Origin: VFKU01 sp964411925
Lineage (GTDB): Bacteria; Hydrogenedentota; Hydrogenedentia; Hydrogenedentales; GCA-2746185
Reading direction: 5' to 3'
Length of the DNA stretch: 20,152 nucleotides
Assembly: GCA_964411925.1 (NCBI GenBank)
Contig: CAYPNI010000075.1
Location: 1 to 20,152 of the forward strand
The translations under genes were made by a program, and so were the position numbers. Shown here piece after piece: positions 1 through 7,034 of this stretch (its first letter is position 1; each line of letters begins with the position of its first letter). Under the pieces are notes generated by a model. That model was not told the origin of the DNA. It did not search any database and saw nothing but the letters and a program-made list of their open reading frames with translations.

Positions 1-886
1 GGGAATCGGCAATGAAGAGGAGACCGCGATCGAAGGAACAAAGTTGATTAGGCGACGAAGAGGCGGGGCCGGGCACGAGGTCGGCGAAAAGCTTCGTCCC
101 TTCGGCGGTGCCGTCCGAAATCCAGAGTTCAGATCCCGTGTCGGGATCCGACAGAGACAGGATCGCGCGACCGCCGAAAGCCGTTGCATTGTGAACTTGC
201 GACGGCAGTTTGACGACGAAGTGCGTTCCGGAATCTGTCCCGTCGGTCAGCCATAGGCTGAGCCCGTACGTACGGTGCGACGCCTCGAACAGCAACCGGT
301 TATTGCCGATCAGGATCACAATTCCAATGTTCGCCCGAGCCATCGTGAGCGACTGCCGATCGCCGTCGGCCGGTGAAAGCGGGCGCGTGCCCGGACGGGA
401 GCCGTCGGTGACCCAGATTCCGCCTTCCCGGTTCAGTTCGCTTGACACAAAGAGCATTCGCCCGTTCACCGGAACCAGAAACCTGACCACGGAGACGAAC
501 AGCGGATCATGCCGGGGCGTAATGTCTTCGGTGCCGTTCTCGGTGCCGTCGGACACCCATAGTTCATGCCCTCGCGATCCTTTATTCGTGATGAGGACGC
601 GGTGGCCCAGTTGGATACGCGGTCCGAGTTGCGAACTCCCCGGTCCCGGCTCGAAATCCATGACCATGCGCGAATCGCCGGTGTCCGGTCTGGTCCAAAG
701 TTCACGCCCGTGAATGCCGTCATCGGCGGTGAAGAATAGCGCGCCGCCCACTACGCCGATGCTTTCGGGGTTCGAAGATGGCGGCTCAAAGGCGGGCGAG
801 GGGCTTTGGGCCCACAACGCCGCGCCGGTCGAGGTGAGTACCGTCGTGGCGATCGCCAGTCCCAGTCGAGCGCGCATCGAGGTCAT
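1..886 (-). CDS. Secreted DGTxxGT-repeat (propeller-like) protein, C-terminus beyond window
   Basis: The frame is open from the ATG at 886 to the left edge (295 codons, no stop), so the protein is partial at its C-terminus. The N-terminus is a clear Sec signal peptide: basic MTSMRAR, a hydrophobic stretch, then ALWAQ as the likely cleavage region near residues 24-27. The mature part carries at least five copies of the motif (E/S)LWxxDGTxxGT, with the LW near residues 63, 109, 157, 211 and 254, spaced about 43-54 residues. This spacing suggests blades of a beta-propeller; such ELWxxDGTxxGT proteins are common secreted proteins in environmental bacteria, and their function is mostly unknown. 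The ATG overlaps the TGA of the upstream kinase gene in an ATGA (886-883), so the two are probably translationally coupled. I infer a secreted or surface role linked to the kinase; no enzymatic motif is visible. Confidence 0.85.
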   Translation of the reverse strand, partial: MTSMRARLGLAIATTVLTSTGAALWAQSPSPAFEPPSSNPESIGVVGGALFFTADDGIHGRELWTRPDTGDSRMVMDFEPGPGSSQLGPRIQLGHRVLITNKGSRGHELWVSDGTENGTEDITPRHDPLFVSVVRFLVPVNGRMLFVSSELNREGGIWVTDGSRPGTRPLSPADGDRQSLTMARANIGIVILIGNNRLLFEASHRTYGLSLWLTDGTDSGTHFVVKLPSQVHNATAFGGRAILSLSDPDTGSELWISDGTAEGTKLFADLVPGPASSSPNQLCSFDRGLLFIADS

Positions 887-3054
887 CGGCGAGACGCTCC
901 GAAATCGAGAAGTGCTCCGTGGATTATCGAATCCATGTCTAGCGCTCCCCAGCGGGCGATTATTCTCCCGGCGTCGAGGTTTCCAGTCGTGCGCGCGATG
1001 AGGGTGAATCGCCACGGGGCGCGCGACGCGAGTTCCATTTCGTTTTCGAACTGCAATGGCGCGAAGCCCTCAAGTTCCCAGGCGGATTCCGTCGTAGTGG
1101 CGGCGAACTCCCAGCGATCGGGGAACGGATATTCGCGATCACCCTCGTAATAACGGCGCACAAGGGCTCCCGTGGGGCCGAATTCGACCAGAACGCGCGG
1201 CGCGCGCTCGGGCGGAGGCCCCACGTCGAGGACGATTCCGAGTGAAGCGGAGACTCGTTCGCCGGGCTCCCGCGGAGCGGTGGCGGCAAAGTAGATGCCG
1301 TCGCGCGCAAGCCGAAATTTGGCCACGGCGCCGTCACCCTGCGCCGCGCGCAGCTCGCCTACGCGTCCGGTGGAATCGAAGTAGTCGCGCTCCCAGATTG
1401 GTTCGTCCGCGCGGCCATCGATGGCGGGTGGTTCCGTTTCGCCGGCCGACGGCGGCCGCACGCGCTGTCCGGCTAGCGAAGGCAACAAGGAATCGATCTC
1501 GCGCGCGAGGGCCGATCCACGGCGCATCATCTCGTTGTAGAGGAGCGCCTGCAAGTGGGTGGCATCCTCGATTCCCGCCAGGAACTGTTCTCGCGTAGTC
1601 AGCGCTCTGTCGGGTTCGATCAGCAGGCTTGTCTCCCGGCGCGTGCGCTGTATCGTGCTCCGGAACGACAGCGACATGGCGAGCGATGTGCCGCCGGCCA
1701 CCCAGACCCCATCGCCTTCTACCGTGCCTTGCTGGTAGGTTCGGCCGATCGGTGACTGGAATCCCGCCCAATCGCCGCTGAGCGTGGTTCCGTCGCTGGT
1801 TTCACGCAGCGTTGCCCGCAAAACGGACTGCGCCGAATACCCGATGACGCGTGCCGAGCCATCGGCGGATTTCGGGAGTATCCACCATTTCCAACGTTCG
1901 CCAGAGGCCGCGTCGACGGGTTTCGCGTCGTATATCGCGTGGCGAGGCGGCGCGGGAGATCCGAAGGGCGGAGATCCCGCGGCGTCGGCCGTACCGCCCG
2001 GTGGCACGCGGCCGGTGAGAGGCCGTCCTGCGACGCTAACCGCGGCAGCGAGTAGCGCGATTCCCGCAATCAGGCCGGCCGCGCCGGCTGCGAGCACGGG
2101 ACGCCGCCGAAGCACGCGCGCCGATCGCCGGATTCTACGCACCGATCGCGTCACCGCGCCTCGCACGGGCCGGCGAAGCGTGACGCCCGCCGGATCACCC
2201 TCGAGTTCGGGGGCACCCTTGAGAATGCTCTGTGCTTCCGCGGCGGATTGGCACCGGGCGGCCGGGTCGATGAGCACCAGGCGGTCGACGAGTTCACGGA
2301 GTTGTGTAGAGAGCCCCGGGACGCGCGATGAGATGGGCGGGAGTGGGTCGTTGGTGATCTGCCGCGCGAGCGCGCCGGTCGTTCGGCCGCGATAGGCGGC
2401 TTCGCGCGTAAGACACTCGTAGAGTACGACGCCGAGCGAGAACAGGTCCCATTGCGGCGTTACGCCGGCGTCATTCCATGCTTCGGGCGGCATGAACCGT
2501 GGCGTGCCGAGGACGATTGTCGTCGATCGTCCTTCGCGCAGTTGCGTGGCAGTGCTGTCCGCAAGCGCCGTCGCAATGCCGAAGTCCGCGAGCTTGGCCT
2601 GCATCGAGGTGGTGAACAATATATTGGACGGCTTGATGTCGCGGTGGACAATCCCCTCGGTGTGACACGCGTCGAGGGCGTCGAGCACCTGGCGTGCCAT
2701 TTGAGCGACAAAGGGCGGAGTGAGCACACCGTCGCGAAAAAGTCTTGCGAGCGACGGGCCGCCGGCGTATTCCAGTTCGATTAGCAATACCCCGTCGACT
2801 TCGTCGAGCGAATGAATGCCGACGATGCCCGGATGCGCGACGCGCGAAAGCGCGCGGGCCTCGCGCTTGAATCGAGCGACGAATTCGCGGTCCTCGGCGA
2901 AGACCGGCAACAGCCGCTTGAGGGCGACTTCGCGGCCCAGCGTCGTGTCTTCAGCGAGGTAGACCTCGCCCATTCCGCCATGGCCGAGCACACGAAGGAC
3001 ACGGTACTTGCCGACGCGGGCGCCGACCCAATTGGCTTCTGAGACTGCTGACAT
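883..3054 (-). CDS. Transmembrane Ser/Thr protein kinase with CBM9-like C-terminal domain
   Basis: This is a 723-aa Hanks-type kinase. From the chosen ATG it has a Gly-rich loop at residues 24-31 (LGHGGMGEVY), Lys46 in VALK, catalytic HRDIKPSN (Asp139), DFG (Asp157) and MPPE near 188-191, so it looks catalytically intact. A basic stretch (about 294-318) precedes one hydrophobic segment (about 320-342), which predicts a cytoplasmic kinase and an outer C-terminal half. Residues about 360-540 are not recognised. Residues about 543-723 begin with IDGRADEPIW and continue with a beta-rich pattern that resembles CBM9-type carbohydrate-binding domains; this is pattern recognition only. The frame extends upstream to a TTG at 3183, but a good promoter at 3109-3137 lies inside that extension, so the ATG at 3054 (or 3090) is preferred. 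It overlaps the following secreted repeat-protein gene by 4 bp. It probably senses an extracytoplasmic ligand. Confidence 0.88.
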   Translation of the reverse strand: MSAVSEANWVGARVGKYRVLRVLGHGGMGEVYLAEDTTLGREVALKRLLPVFAEDREFVARFKREARALSRVAHPGIVGIHSLDEVDGVLLIELEYAGGPSLARLFRDGVLTPPFVAQMARQVLDALDACHTEGIVHRDIKPSNILFTTSMQAKLADFGIATALADSTATQLREGRSTTIVLGTPRFMPPEAWNDAGVTPQWDLFSLGVVLYECLTREAAYRGRTTGALARQITNDPLPPISSRVPGLSTQLRELVDRLVLIDPAARCQSAAEAQSILKGAPELEGDPAGVTLRRPVRGAVTRSVRRIRRSARVLRRRPVLAAGAAGLIAGIALLAAAVSVAGRPLTGRVPPGGTADAAGSPPFGSPAPPRHAIYDAKPVDAASGERWKWWILPKSADGSARVIGYSAQSVLRATLRETSDGTTLSGDWAGFQSPIGRTYQQGTVEGDGVWVAGGTSLAMSLSFRSTIQRTRRETSLLIEPDRALTTREQFLAGIEDATHLQALLYNEMMRRGSALAREIDSLLPSLAGQRVRPPSAGETEPPAIDGRADEPIWERDYFDSTGRVGELRAAQGDGAVAKFRLARDGIYFAATAPREPGERVSASLGIVLDVGPPPERAPRVLVEFGPTGALVRRYYEGDREYPFPDRWEFAATTTESAWELEGFAPLQFENEMELASRAPWRFTLIARTTGNLDAGRIIARWGALDMDSIIHGALLDFGASRR

Positions 3055-3101
3055 TTGCCGGTGACTCTCGTTGCGTCCAGACTGCAACATCGCCGATTTG
3101 A

Positions 3102-3137
3102 TACCCCAATAGTAGGCCGTCGCTGCTATACGGTCAA
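3102..3137 (-). promoter_or_regulatory. Sigma70-type promoter of the kinase operon
   Basis: On the minus strand a -35 box TTGACC (3137-3132) is followed after exactly 17 bp by a -10 box TACTAT (3114-3109). Transcription would start near 3102. This leaves about 48 nt before the ATG at 3054 and excludes the TTG at 3183 as the start. The -35 matches consensus at 5 of 6 positions and the -10 at 4 of 6. Confidence 0.55.
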
Positions 3138-3387
3138 CGGTTTGCTTGGTTCCGCCGGGGGGCGACTTCGCGGGGCTCCTCAACGCGTATCGACCGAAAA
3201 CTGAACGCGGCCTGATCGGAAACCGGACGGCATTTTGCGAAGTCGTCGACAGGCCGTCGGCGTATCAGGCGAATATCCCCGCCAATTTGCATTTCCCGCC
3301 GAGACGGTCGCGTCGGCACACGTCTTGCCCTTTCGGGGGCCGCACGACGTCTGGCTGCACTCAAACGCGGGAAGGAGAGTTGTCATC
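3138..3387. other. Divergent intergenic region, no gene seen
   Basis: This is the remainder of the 333-bp gap between the divergent kinase and surface-protein genes. Its open frames are extensions of the flanking genes or unconvincing. Apart from the kinase promoter at its left end and the ribosome-binding site of the plus-strand gene (AAGGAGAG, about 3372-3379), I see no clear feature. I found no convincing plus-strand promoter. Confidence 0.5.
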
Positions 3388-5100
3388 ATGAAAACAGAGT
3401 TTTGTTTTTTAATTGCCATTGCGACTGCGCTTTCCGGCGCGATCGCAAATTCGCAGACGGTTAGCTACACGCTAGGGACACCCACGGAATTGCTAGACGC
3501 CGCGTTCTACGCGGGAGAAGCGGCGGACGGCTCCAACGTTTCCGGCCGGGGTCTCTTCAACGTCGGCATCAATAACGCGGGTACCGAGGCCCTCGTGTGG
3601 GGGATCAACCTGAGCACCCTGCAAATGGGGCTGTTCGCAGTCACGGTCGGGCAACCGTCCAGCTGGTCGCGGGTCTCAACGGACGAGCCATTTAACTATA
3701 ACGCGATCACGTGGTGTCCCGATGACAGGCACGCGTACGTCGGGCCCAATCGGAAGTTCGATACGGTGACACAAACGATGACCATACCTACGATGAACGG
3801 ATGGACGTTTAGTGCCTGGTGGGTTTCCAGCAAACCAACGGACAACTGGATGGCGTCAAGCCGTAACGTCGGCTTCGGTACCCTTCCGGTGATGCCAATA
3901 CTGCCGAATGGCGAACACGATCCGGGACGACAAAACACGTACGTTACAAACTTTACGGTACTCCCCACTGAGGGTGTTGGATTTCCTTCCGTGAGCAGTG
4001 ACGGCAACTCGATAGTCTTCGCGATCGCCAATGGCAGTACAAACCCGGATACCGGCAACGTATATCGACTTACAGGACTCAACGCGATTCTTGTGGCGCC
4101 AAAGATTCCGGCGACGGACATCTCGAGTACGGCGCCGACCAGCCTGGCCGATCCCCGCATCGTCGAAATTCGCGCGTCGGCGACGCCGAATCCGGTAGTG
4201 TTGCCCCGGTTCAGCCCGGACGGCAGCTTGGTGTTCACGACGGAAGACTATAACAACGTATTCGATTCGCAGAATTTCTTCGGCACGGTGTTCACGGACT
4301 GGGACATCAACATCAACAATTGGGACGGCACCGGCTATACGCGCTTGGCGCAGCCCGGCGGCCAGGGAGCGGTCTATCCGTTCAACTCGGGCGTGCGTGT
4401 CCACTTCGTCAGCGAAGTCAGCCCGAGCAGGTATCACGCGTTCGCTGCGACGCTGACGAGCGAATCGGACGTCGATAGCGAAACCGATCCTATTCCCGGC
4501 GCCGGAACGAACATGACTACTGTGAACGGTAATCCGGTGACCGTACCTTTTACGTTAACGAACAGCGCGGTGGCCACGACGGCACCCGTGACCGTGGCAG
4601 ACGCGAGCGGTACGACGATTGCGCTTCCCGCGGACCAGGTGATCAACTACCCAACGGGAACAGCGAATGCGACAATTAGCGTGTTTACGCCGATCAGCCC
4701 GGTGCAGTCGGTGCAATTGCCCGATCCACAGACATCGATTCCGGTATTGCGCGACTTCGGGCCGGAGGGGACGCAATTCTTCCCGCCGATTACGGTTACA
4801 ATTACCTATACTGACGCGGAAGTGGCCAACATCGAAGATGAATCCGCGATGATCCCGTACTTGTATAACGTCGGCCTCGGGATGTTCGAGCCTCTGGACT
4901 CGGCGTTTCTTCCGAGCGTCGTCGTTGATACCGTGAACAATACGCTGTCGTTCCAGACTGATCATTTCTCGACATACGGAATAGGCGGCAAGGGAGTGCC
5001 GGCCACCTCGCAACGGCCCTGGGCGGTCGTCATTTTGAGTGTTCTCCTTGGGGTCGCGTCGTTCATCGTGGTGGGAAACCGGATACGCAGGAAGGCGTGA
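3388..5100 (+). CDS. Secreted, C-terminally anchored surface protein with propeller-like and ZU5-like regions
   Basis: This is a 570-aa protein of unknown function. The ATG at 3388 is preceded by a strong ribosome-binding site (AAGGAGAG) and begins a signal peptide of about 23 residues ending near ANSQ; the longer frame upstream from 3235 is not needed. The middle contains lines typical of WD40/TolB-like propellers (DGNSIVFAIANG, PRFSPDGSLVF). Near residues 430-530 is a segment of the type FGPEGTQFFPPITVTITY...DTVNNTLSFQTDHFSTYGI, which resembles the ZU5-like or Ig-like domains of bacterial surface proteins. The C-terminus has one hydrophobic helix (about 545-563) followed by RIRRKA, the layout of a C-terminal membrane anchor or sorting tail, although no LPxTG or PEP motif is seen. 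It is divergent from the kinase operon. The role is probably surface display; the ligand is unknown. Confidence 0.85.
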   Translation: MKTEFCFLIAIATALSGAIANSQTVSYTLGTPTELLDAAFYAGEAADGSNVSGRGLFNVGINNAGTEALVWGINLSTLQMGLFAVTVGQPSSWSRVSTDEPFNYNAITWCPDDRHAYVGPNRKFDTVTQTMTIPTMNGWTFSAWWVSSKPTDNWMASSRNVGFGTLPVMPILPNGEHDPGRQNTYVTNFTVLPTEGVGFPSVSSDGNSIVFAIANGSTNPDTGNVYRLTGLNAILVAPKIPATDISSTAPTSLADPRIVEIRASATPNPVVLPRFSPDGSLVFTTEDYNNVFDSQNFFGTVFTDWDININNWDGTGYTRLAQPGGQGAVYPFNSGVRVHFVSEVSPSRYHAFAATLTSESDVDSETDPIPGAGTNMTTVNGNPVTVPFTLTNSAVATTAPVTVADASGTTIALPADQVINYPTGTANATISVFTPISPVQSVQLPDPQTSIPVLRDFGPEGTQFFPPITVTITYTDAEVANIEDESAMIPYLYNVGLGMFEPLDSAFLPSVVVDTVNNTLSFQTDHFSTYGIGGKGVPATSQRPWAVVILSVLLGVASFIVVGNRIRRKA

Positions 5101-5119
5101 CGCGGAGCTGAGTCCGCAC

Positions 5120-5149
5120 CCCGGCGGATTCGCGCCAGAACCCGCCGGG
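5120..5149 (+). terminator. Hairpin after the surface-protein gene
   Basis: CCCGGCGG (5120-5127) and CCGCCGGG (5142-5149) form a perfect 8-bp GC stem with a 14-nt loop, 20 bp after the stop codon of the upstream gene. A smaller hairpin (GCGGA/TCCGC) precedes it. There is no T-tract, so it may be a terminator of the kind without a U-run, or simply an mRNA 3' end structure. Confidence 0.35.
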
Positions 5150-5174
5150 TCCGCGGAGGAAGAACCCGGTACGC

Positions 5175-5381
5175 ATGAATTCGACATTCGACATGGGCCC
5201 GCTGCCGTCCAAGGATTCACCGTCGCCCGCGGCAGCCCCTCGTGTGCGGACGCACAGCCGTCTGCGCATGTGGTGGTACTGCTACCGGCATTCGTATCGC
5301 ATCGTGAAAGTGTCGCATTTTCCGCGGCAGGGAATGTTCGGAAGCGTCAGTTATCGCAAGACGTGGACACTGGGACCGTGA
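5175..5381 (+). CDS. Possible small basic protein, 68 aa
   Basis: This is a short open frame with a GGAGGA element about 14 bp before the ATG. GC at third codon positions is about 70 percent, in line with a real gene here. The product is basic and aromatic in its C-terminal half (a RLRMWWYCYRHSYR-like stretch) with a Pro/Ser/Ala-rich start. I recognise no family. It lies in the gap between the hairpin at 5120-5149 and the convergent peptidase gene, so it would need its own promoter or readthrough. It could be chance coding; apart from it the 5101-5411 gap holds nothing I can name. Confidence 0.3.
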   Translation: MNSTFDMGPLPSKDSPSPAAAPRVRTHSRLRMWWYCYRHSYRIVKVSHFPRQGMFGSVSYRKTWTLGP

Positions 5382-5411
5382 GAGCGCGGGCGCGTCTCGT
5401 GGCCAGACCGT

Positions 5412-6755
5412 TCAGTCCTCGCGGAGCGCGCTCTCCACGAAGCCTGCTGCTTCGAGCAGGCGCAGGTGGAAATCCACGGCGCGTTGGAGGCCCGCCTCGC
5501 TGAGTTTGTCGAGGGTGTCGTGGTCGGTGTGGTAGTAGGGCGGCGCGGCCATCAGGCAGAACGGTTGTACGCGGTCGCAGACCACAAACAGATCGGCGAT
5601 GCACTCGCGGACGATGGGTGGCTTCGACGTCATCAATTCGGATTCTCGCAGCAGCTCGGCTAACGCGTCCTCGATTCGCGGCCAGCCGTTGGGGCCCGTG
5701 TAGGCGACGCGGCGATCCGTGAGCGGCGGCGCGGCCGCATCGACGGGCAGATCGGTGCCCGGCAGCATGTCGAGATGCTCGAGCAGGATCATCGCCTTGA
5801 TGGATGCCATCCGTTCGGGCGACGCCTCTGCAAACGCGCGCATGCCCGCGCCCTCGTCGTGGTGGCCGGCGAGGCCGACGAACCAGAAGTTGACCTTTCG
5901 CGCGCTGAGCGGCAATCGCGTGAGCGCACGATGCAGCCCGACCAGCACGGCGATGCCCGACGCGTCGTCGTTGGCTCCCGCGAAGAACGAGTCGAGGTGG
6001 CAGGCGAGGAGCACGGCATCGTCGCCTTCGCCCTCGAGCCACTCGGCGACGTTTAGTCCCTTGCGCTGCATGCTCGGGTCGAATTCGATGTGCGCGGCGA
6101 GCGATTGACCGCGGTCCGCCGCGTCGCGCAGGCGCGCACCGTCTTCGGTATCGACGCTGAAGCAGGGAATCGGGCGGCGATGGCTCGGGTAGAGTTCGTC
6201 GGGCAGCGCGAAGGGCTTGTCCACGGGCACCACGGAGCGCCAGGTGCCCGGAGGAGTCGGCAGCGAGAATACGAAGCCGGCGGCGCCGCTCTCGACCGCG
6301 CGCTGGTATAGCTTGTCGCCGCGGACGTTGGTGCGCGCCGCCGAACCGTCCGCCTCCGCCTCGACATAGGCCCACGCGCCGGCGACGCGCGTCCAGTCGT
6401 CGTCGGTTCGGATTCGGACGATCGGCGCGGGCTCCGCGTCAGGCATCCAGGCGTCGAAGGGCGCGGGCATGGCGCTGGCCAGCGGTTCGCCACTCTCGGG
6501 CGCGAGCGACCAGCGCACGGGGCGATAGGCGGAGTATTCGACGGGCTCGACTTCGGCGAGAAACAACTGGCTGGCGAGCCGGTGCGCGGAGGCACGCTCC
6601 GCGGCGCTACCCCCGAGGCGCCCCCAGAGCATCGTCTCGTTTCGGGTGGATTCGGCGATGGCGATGTGCGCGGCGGCGATCTCGAGGAGCGAGGGCTCGT
6701 CTTGCGCGCTTGCGGCGGCTGCGCAGGCGAAGGCGAAGGCGACGAGAGCGAGCAT
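5412..6755 (-). CDS. Secreted M28-family metallopeptidase with PA domain, altered catalytic Glu pair
   Basis: The 447-aa protein begins with a signal peptide (MLALVAFAF... AAASAQD, cleavage near residue 18). Residues about 110-225 look like a protease-associated (PA) insert domain. The M28 core follows: HLDS (His253, Asp255), GANDDASG (Asp263), LLEHLDM (Asp329) and YYHTDHDTLDK (His409), which supply the expected zinc ligands except one. Where M28 enzymes normally read GEExGLxGS, with catalytic and metal-binding Glu, this protein reads GHHDEGAGM (His298, His299). It may be an aminopeptidase-like enzyme with an altered metal centre, or inactive. The frame extends to 6995, but that part translates dispersed repeats (CEESRHGRDDEAIS, QISNLKS), so the ATG at 6755 is taken as start. 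No good ribosome-binding site is seen before it. It may be co-transcribed with the uxaC pair. Confidence 0.85.
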   Translation of the reverse strand: MLALVAFAFACAAAASAQDEPSLLEIAAAHIAIAESTRNETMLWGRLGGSAAERASAHRLASQLFLAEVEPVEYSAYRPVRWSLAPESGEPLASAMPAPFDAWMPDAEPAPIVRIRTDDDWTRVAGAWAYVEAEADGSAARTNVRGDKLYQRAVESGAAGFVFSLPTPPGTWRSVVPVDKPFALPDELYPSHRRPIPCFSVDTEDGARLRDAADRGQSLAAHIEFDPSMQRKGLNVAEWLEGEGDDAVLLACHLDSFFAGANDDASGIAVLVGLHRALTRLPLSARKVNFWFVGLAGHHDEGAGMRAFAEASPERMASIKAMILLEHLDMLPGTDLPVDAAAPPLTDRRVAYTGPNGWPRIEDALAELLRESELMTSKPPIVRECIADLFVVCDRVQPFCLMAAPPYYHTDHDTLDKLSEAGLQRAVDFHLRLLEAAGFVESALRED

Positions 6756-6767
6756 ACTCGCGAGCCG
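6744..6767 (-). repeat. Dispersed GGCTCGCGAGTA-type repeat at the peptidase start
   Basis: On the minus strand this 24-bp stretch matches 22 of 24 bases of a segment present in both copies of the 48-bp repeat at 19857-19880 and 19905-19928. The shared part begins CGGCTCGCGAGTA. One of the two differences turns ACG into the ATG used as peptidase start (6755). Confidence 0.55.
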
Positions 6768-6783
6768 GGAATTGCTGGCTGAC

Positions 6784-6833
6784 GAGATTGCTTCGTCGTC
6801 ACGCCCATGACGTGACTCCTCGCAATGACGGGG
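6784..6833 (+). repeat. Dispersed GATTGCTTCGTCG...CTCCTCGCAATGACGGG repeat, copy 1
   Basis: The segment starts GAGATTGCTTCGTCG and ends TCCTCGCAATGACGGGG. The reverse complement, CGTCATTGCGAGGAG...CGAAGCAATCTC, belongs to a class of short intergenic repeats that occurs widely in bacterial genomes and often mistranslates as CEE...DEAIS. The middle of this copy differs from the other copies and is about 10 bp longer. Confidence 0.75.
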
Positions 6834-6876
6834 CTGGGGCTCTTCGCGATGTCGGCGCGCGTCTTCGCGGGTATGC

Positions 6877-6903
6877 GATTTGAGATTTGAGATTTGAGAT
6901 TTC
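6877..6903 (+). repeat. 7-bp tandem repeat (GATTTGA)n
   Basis: There are nearly four head-to-tail copies of GATTTGA (a TTTGAGA phase is equivalent), strikingly AT-rich in this GC-rich sequence. A related shorter run lies at 15007-15025 in the second repeat island. Its translation gives ISNLKS, often seen as a false N-terminal extension. Confidence 0.8.
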
Positions 6904-6918
6904 ATTCGTAGCGGGGGA

Positions 6919-6950
6919 ACAGGTGTAAGCTGGACCCCGTTTACCCCTGT
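6919..6950 (+). repeat. Hairpin repeat ACAGG...CCTGT, copy 1
   Basis: The arms ACAGGTGTAAGC and GTTTACCCCTGT flank TGGACCCC. Ten of twelve positions pair, plus one G-T wobble. The related copy 2 lies at 15130-15161 and keeps pairing with different bases. Confidence 0.65.
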
Positions 6951-6979
6951 CACACGAATTGGGGCTGGCTGGTTGGCGC

Positions 6980-7019
6980 GATTGCTTTGTCGCAAACTGC
7001 GCTCCTCGCAATGACGGGG
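6980..7019 (+). repeat. Dispersed GATTGCTTCGTCG...CAATGACGGG repeat, copy 2
   Basis: The sequence is GATTGCTTTGTCGCAAACTG followed by CGCTCCTCGCAATGACGGGG. It is very close to copy 3 at 15071-15109. It ends 15 bp from the stop codon of the NagB-like gene, so together with copy 1 it brackets the 6784-7019 repeat island. Confidence 0.75.
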
Positions 7020-7034
7020 TGGGCGCGGACTGGA

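Noticed and set aside
6756..6995. N-terminal extension of the M28 peptidase
   Set aside because: It translates the intergenic repeats (QISNLKS, CEESRHGRDDEAIS) and precedes a perfect signal peptide.
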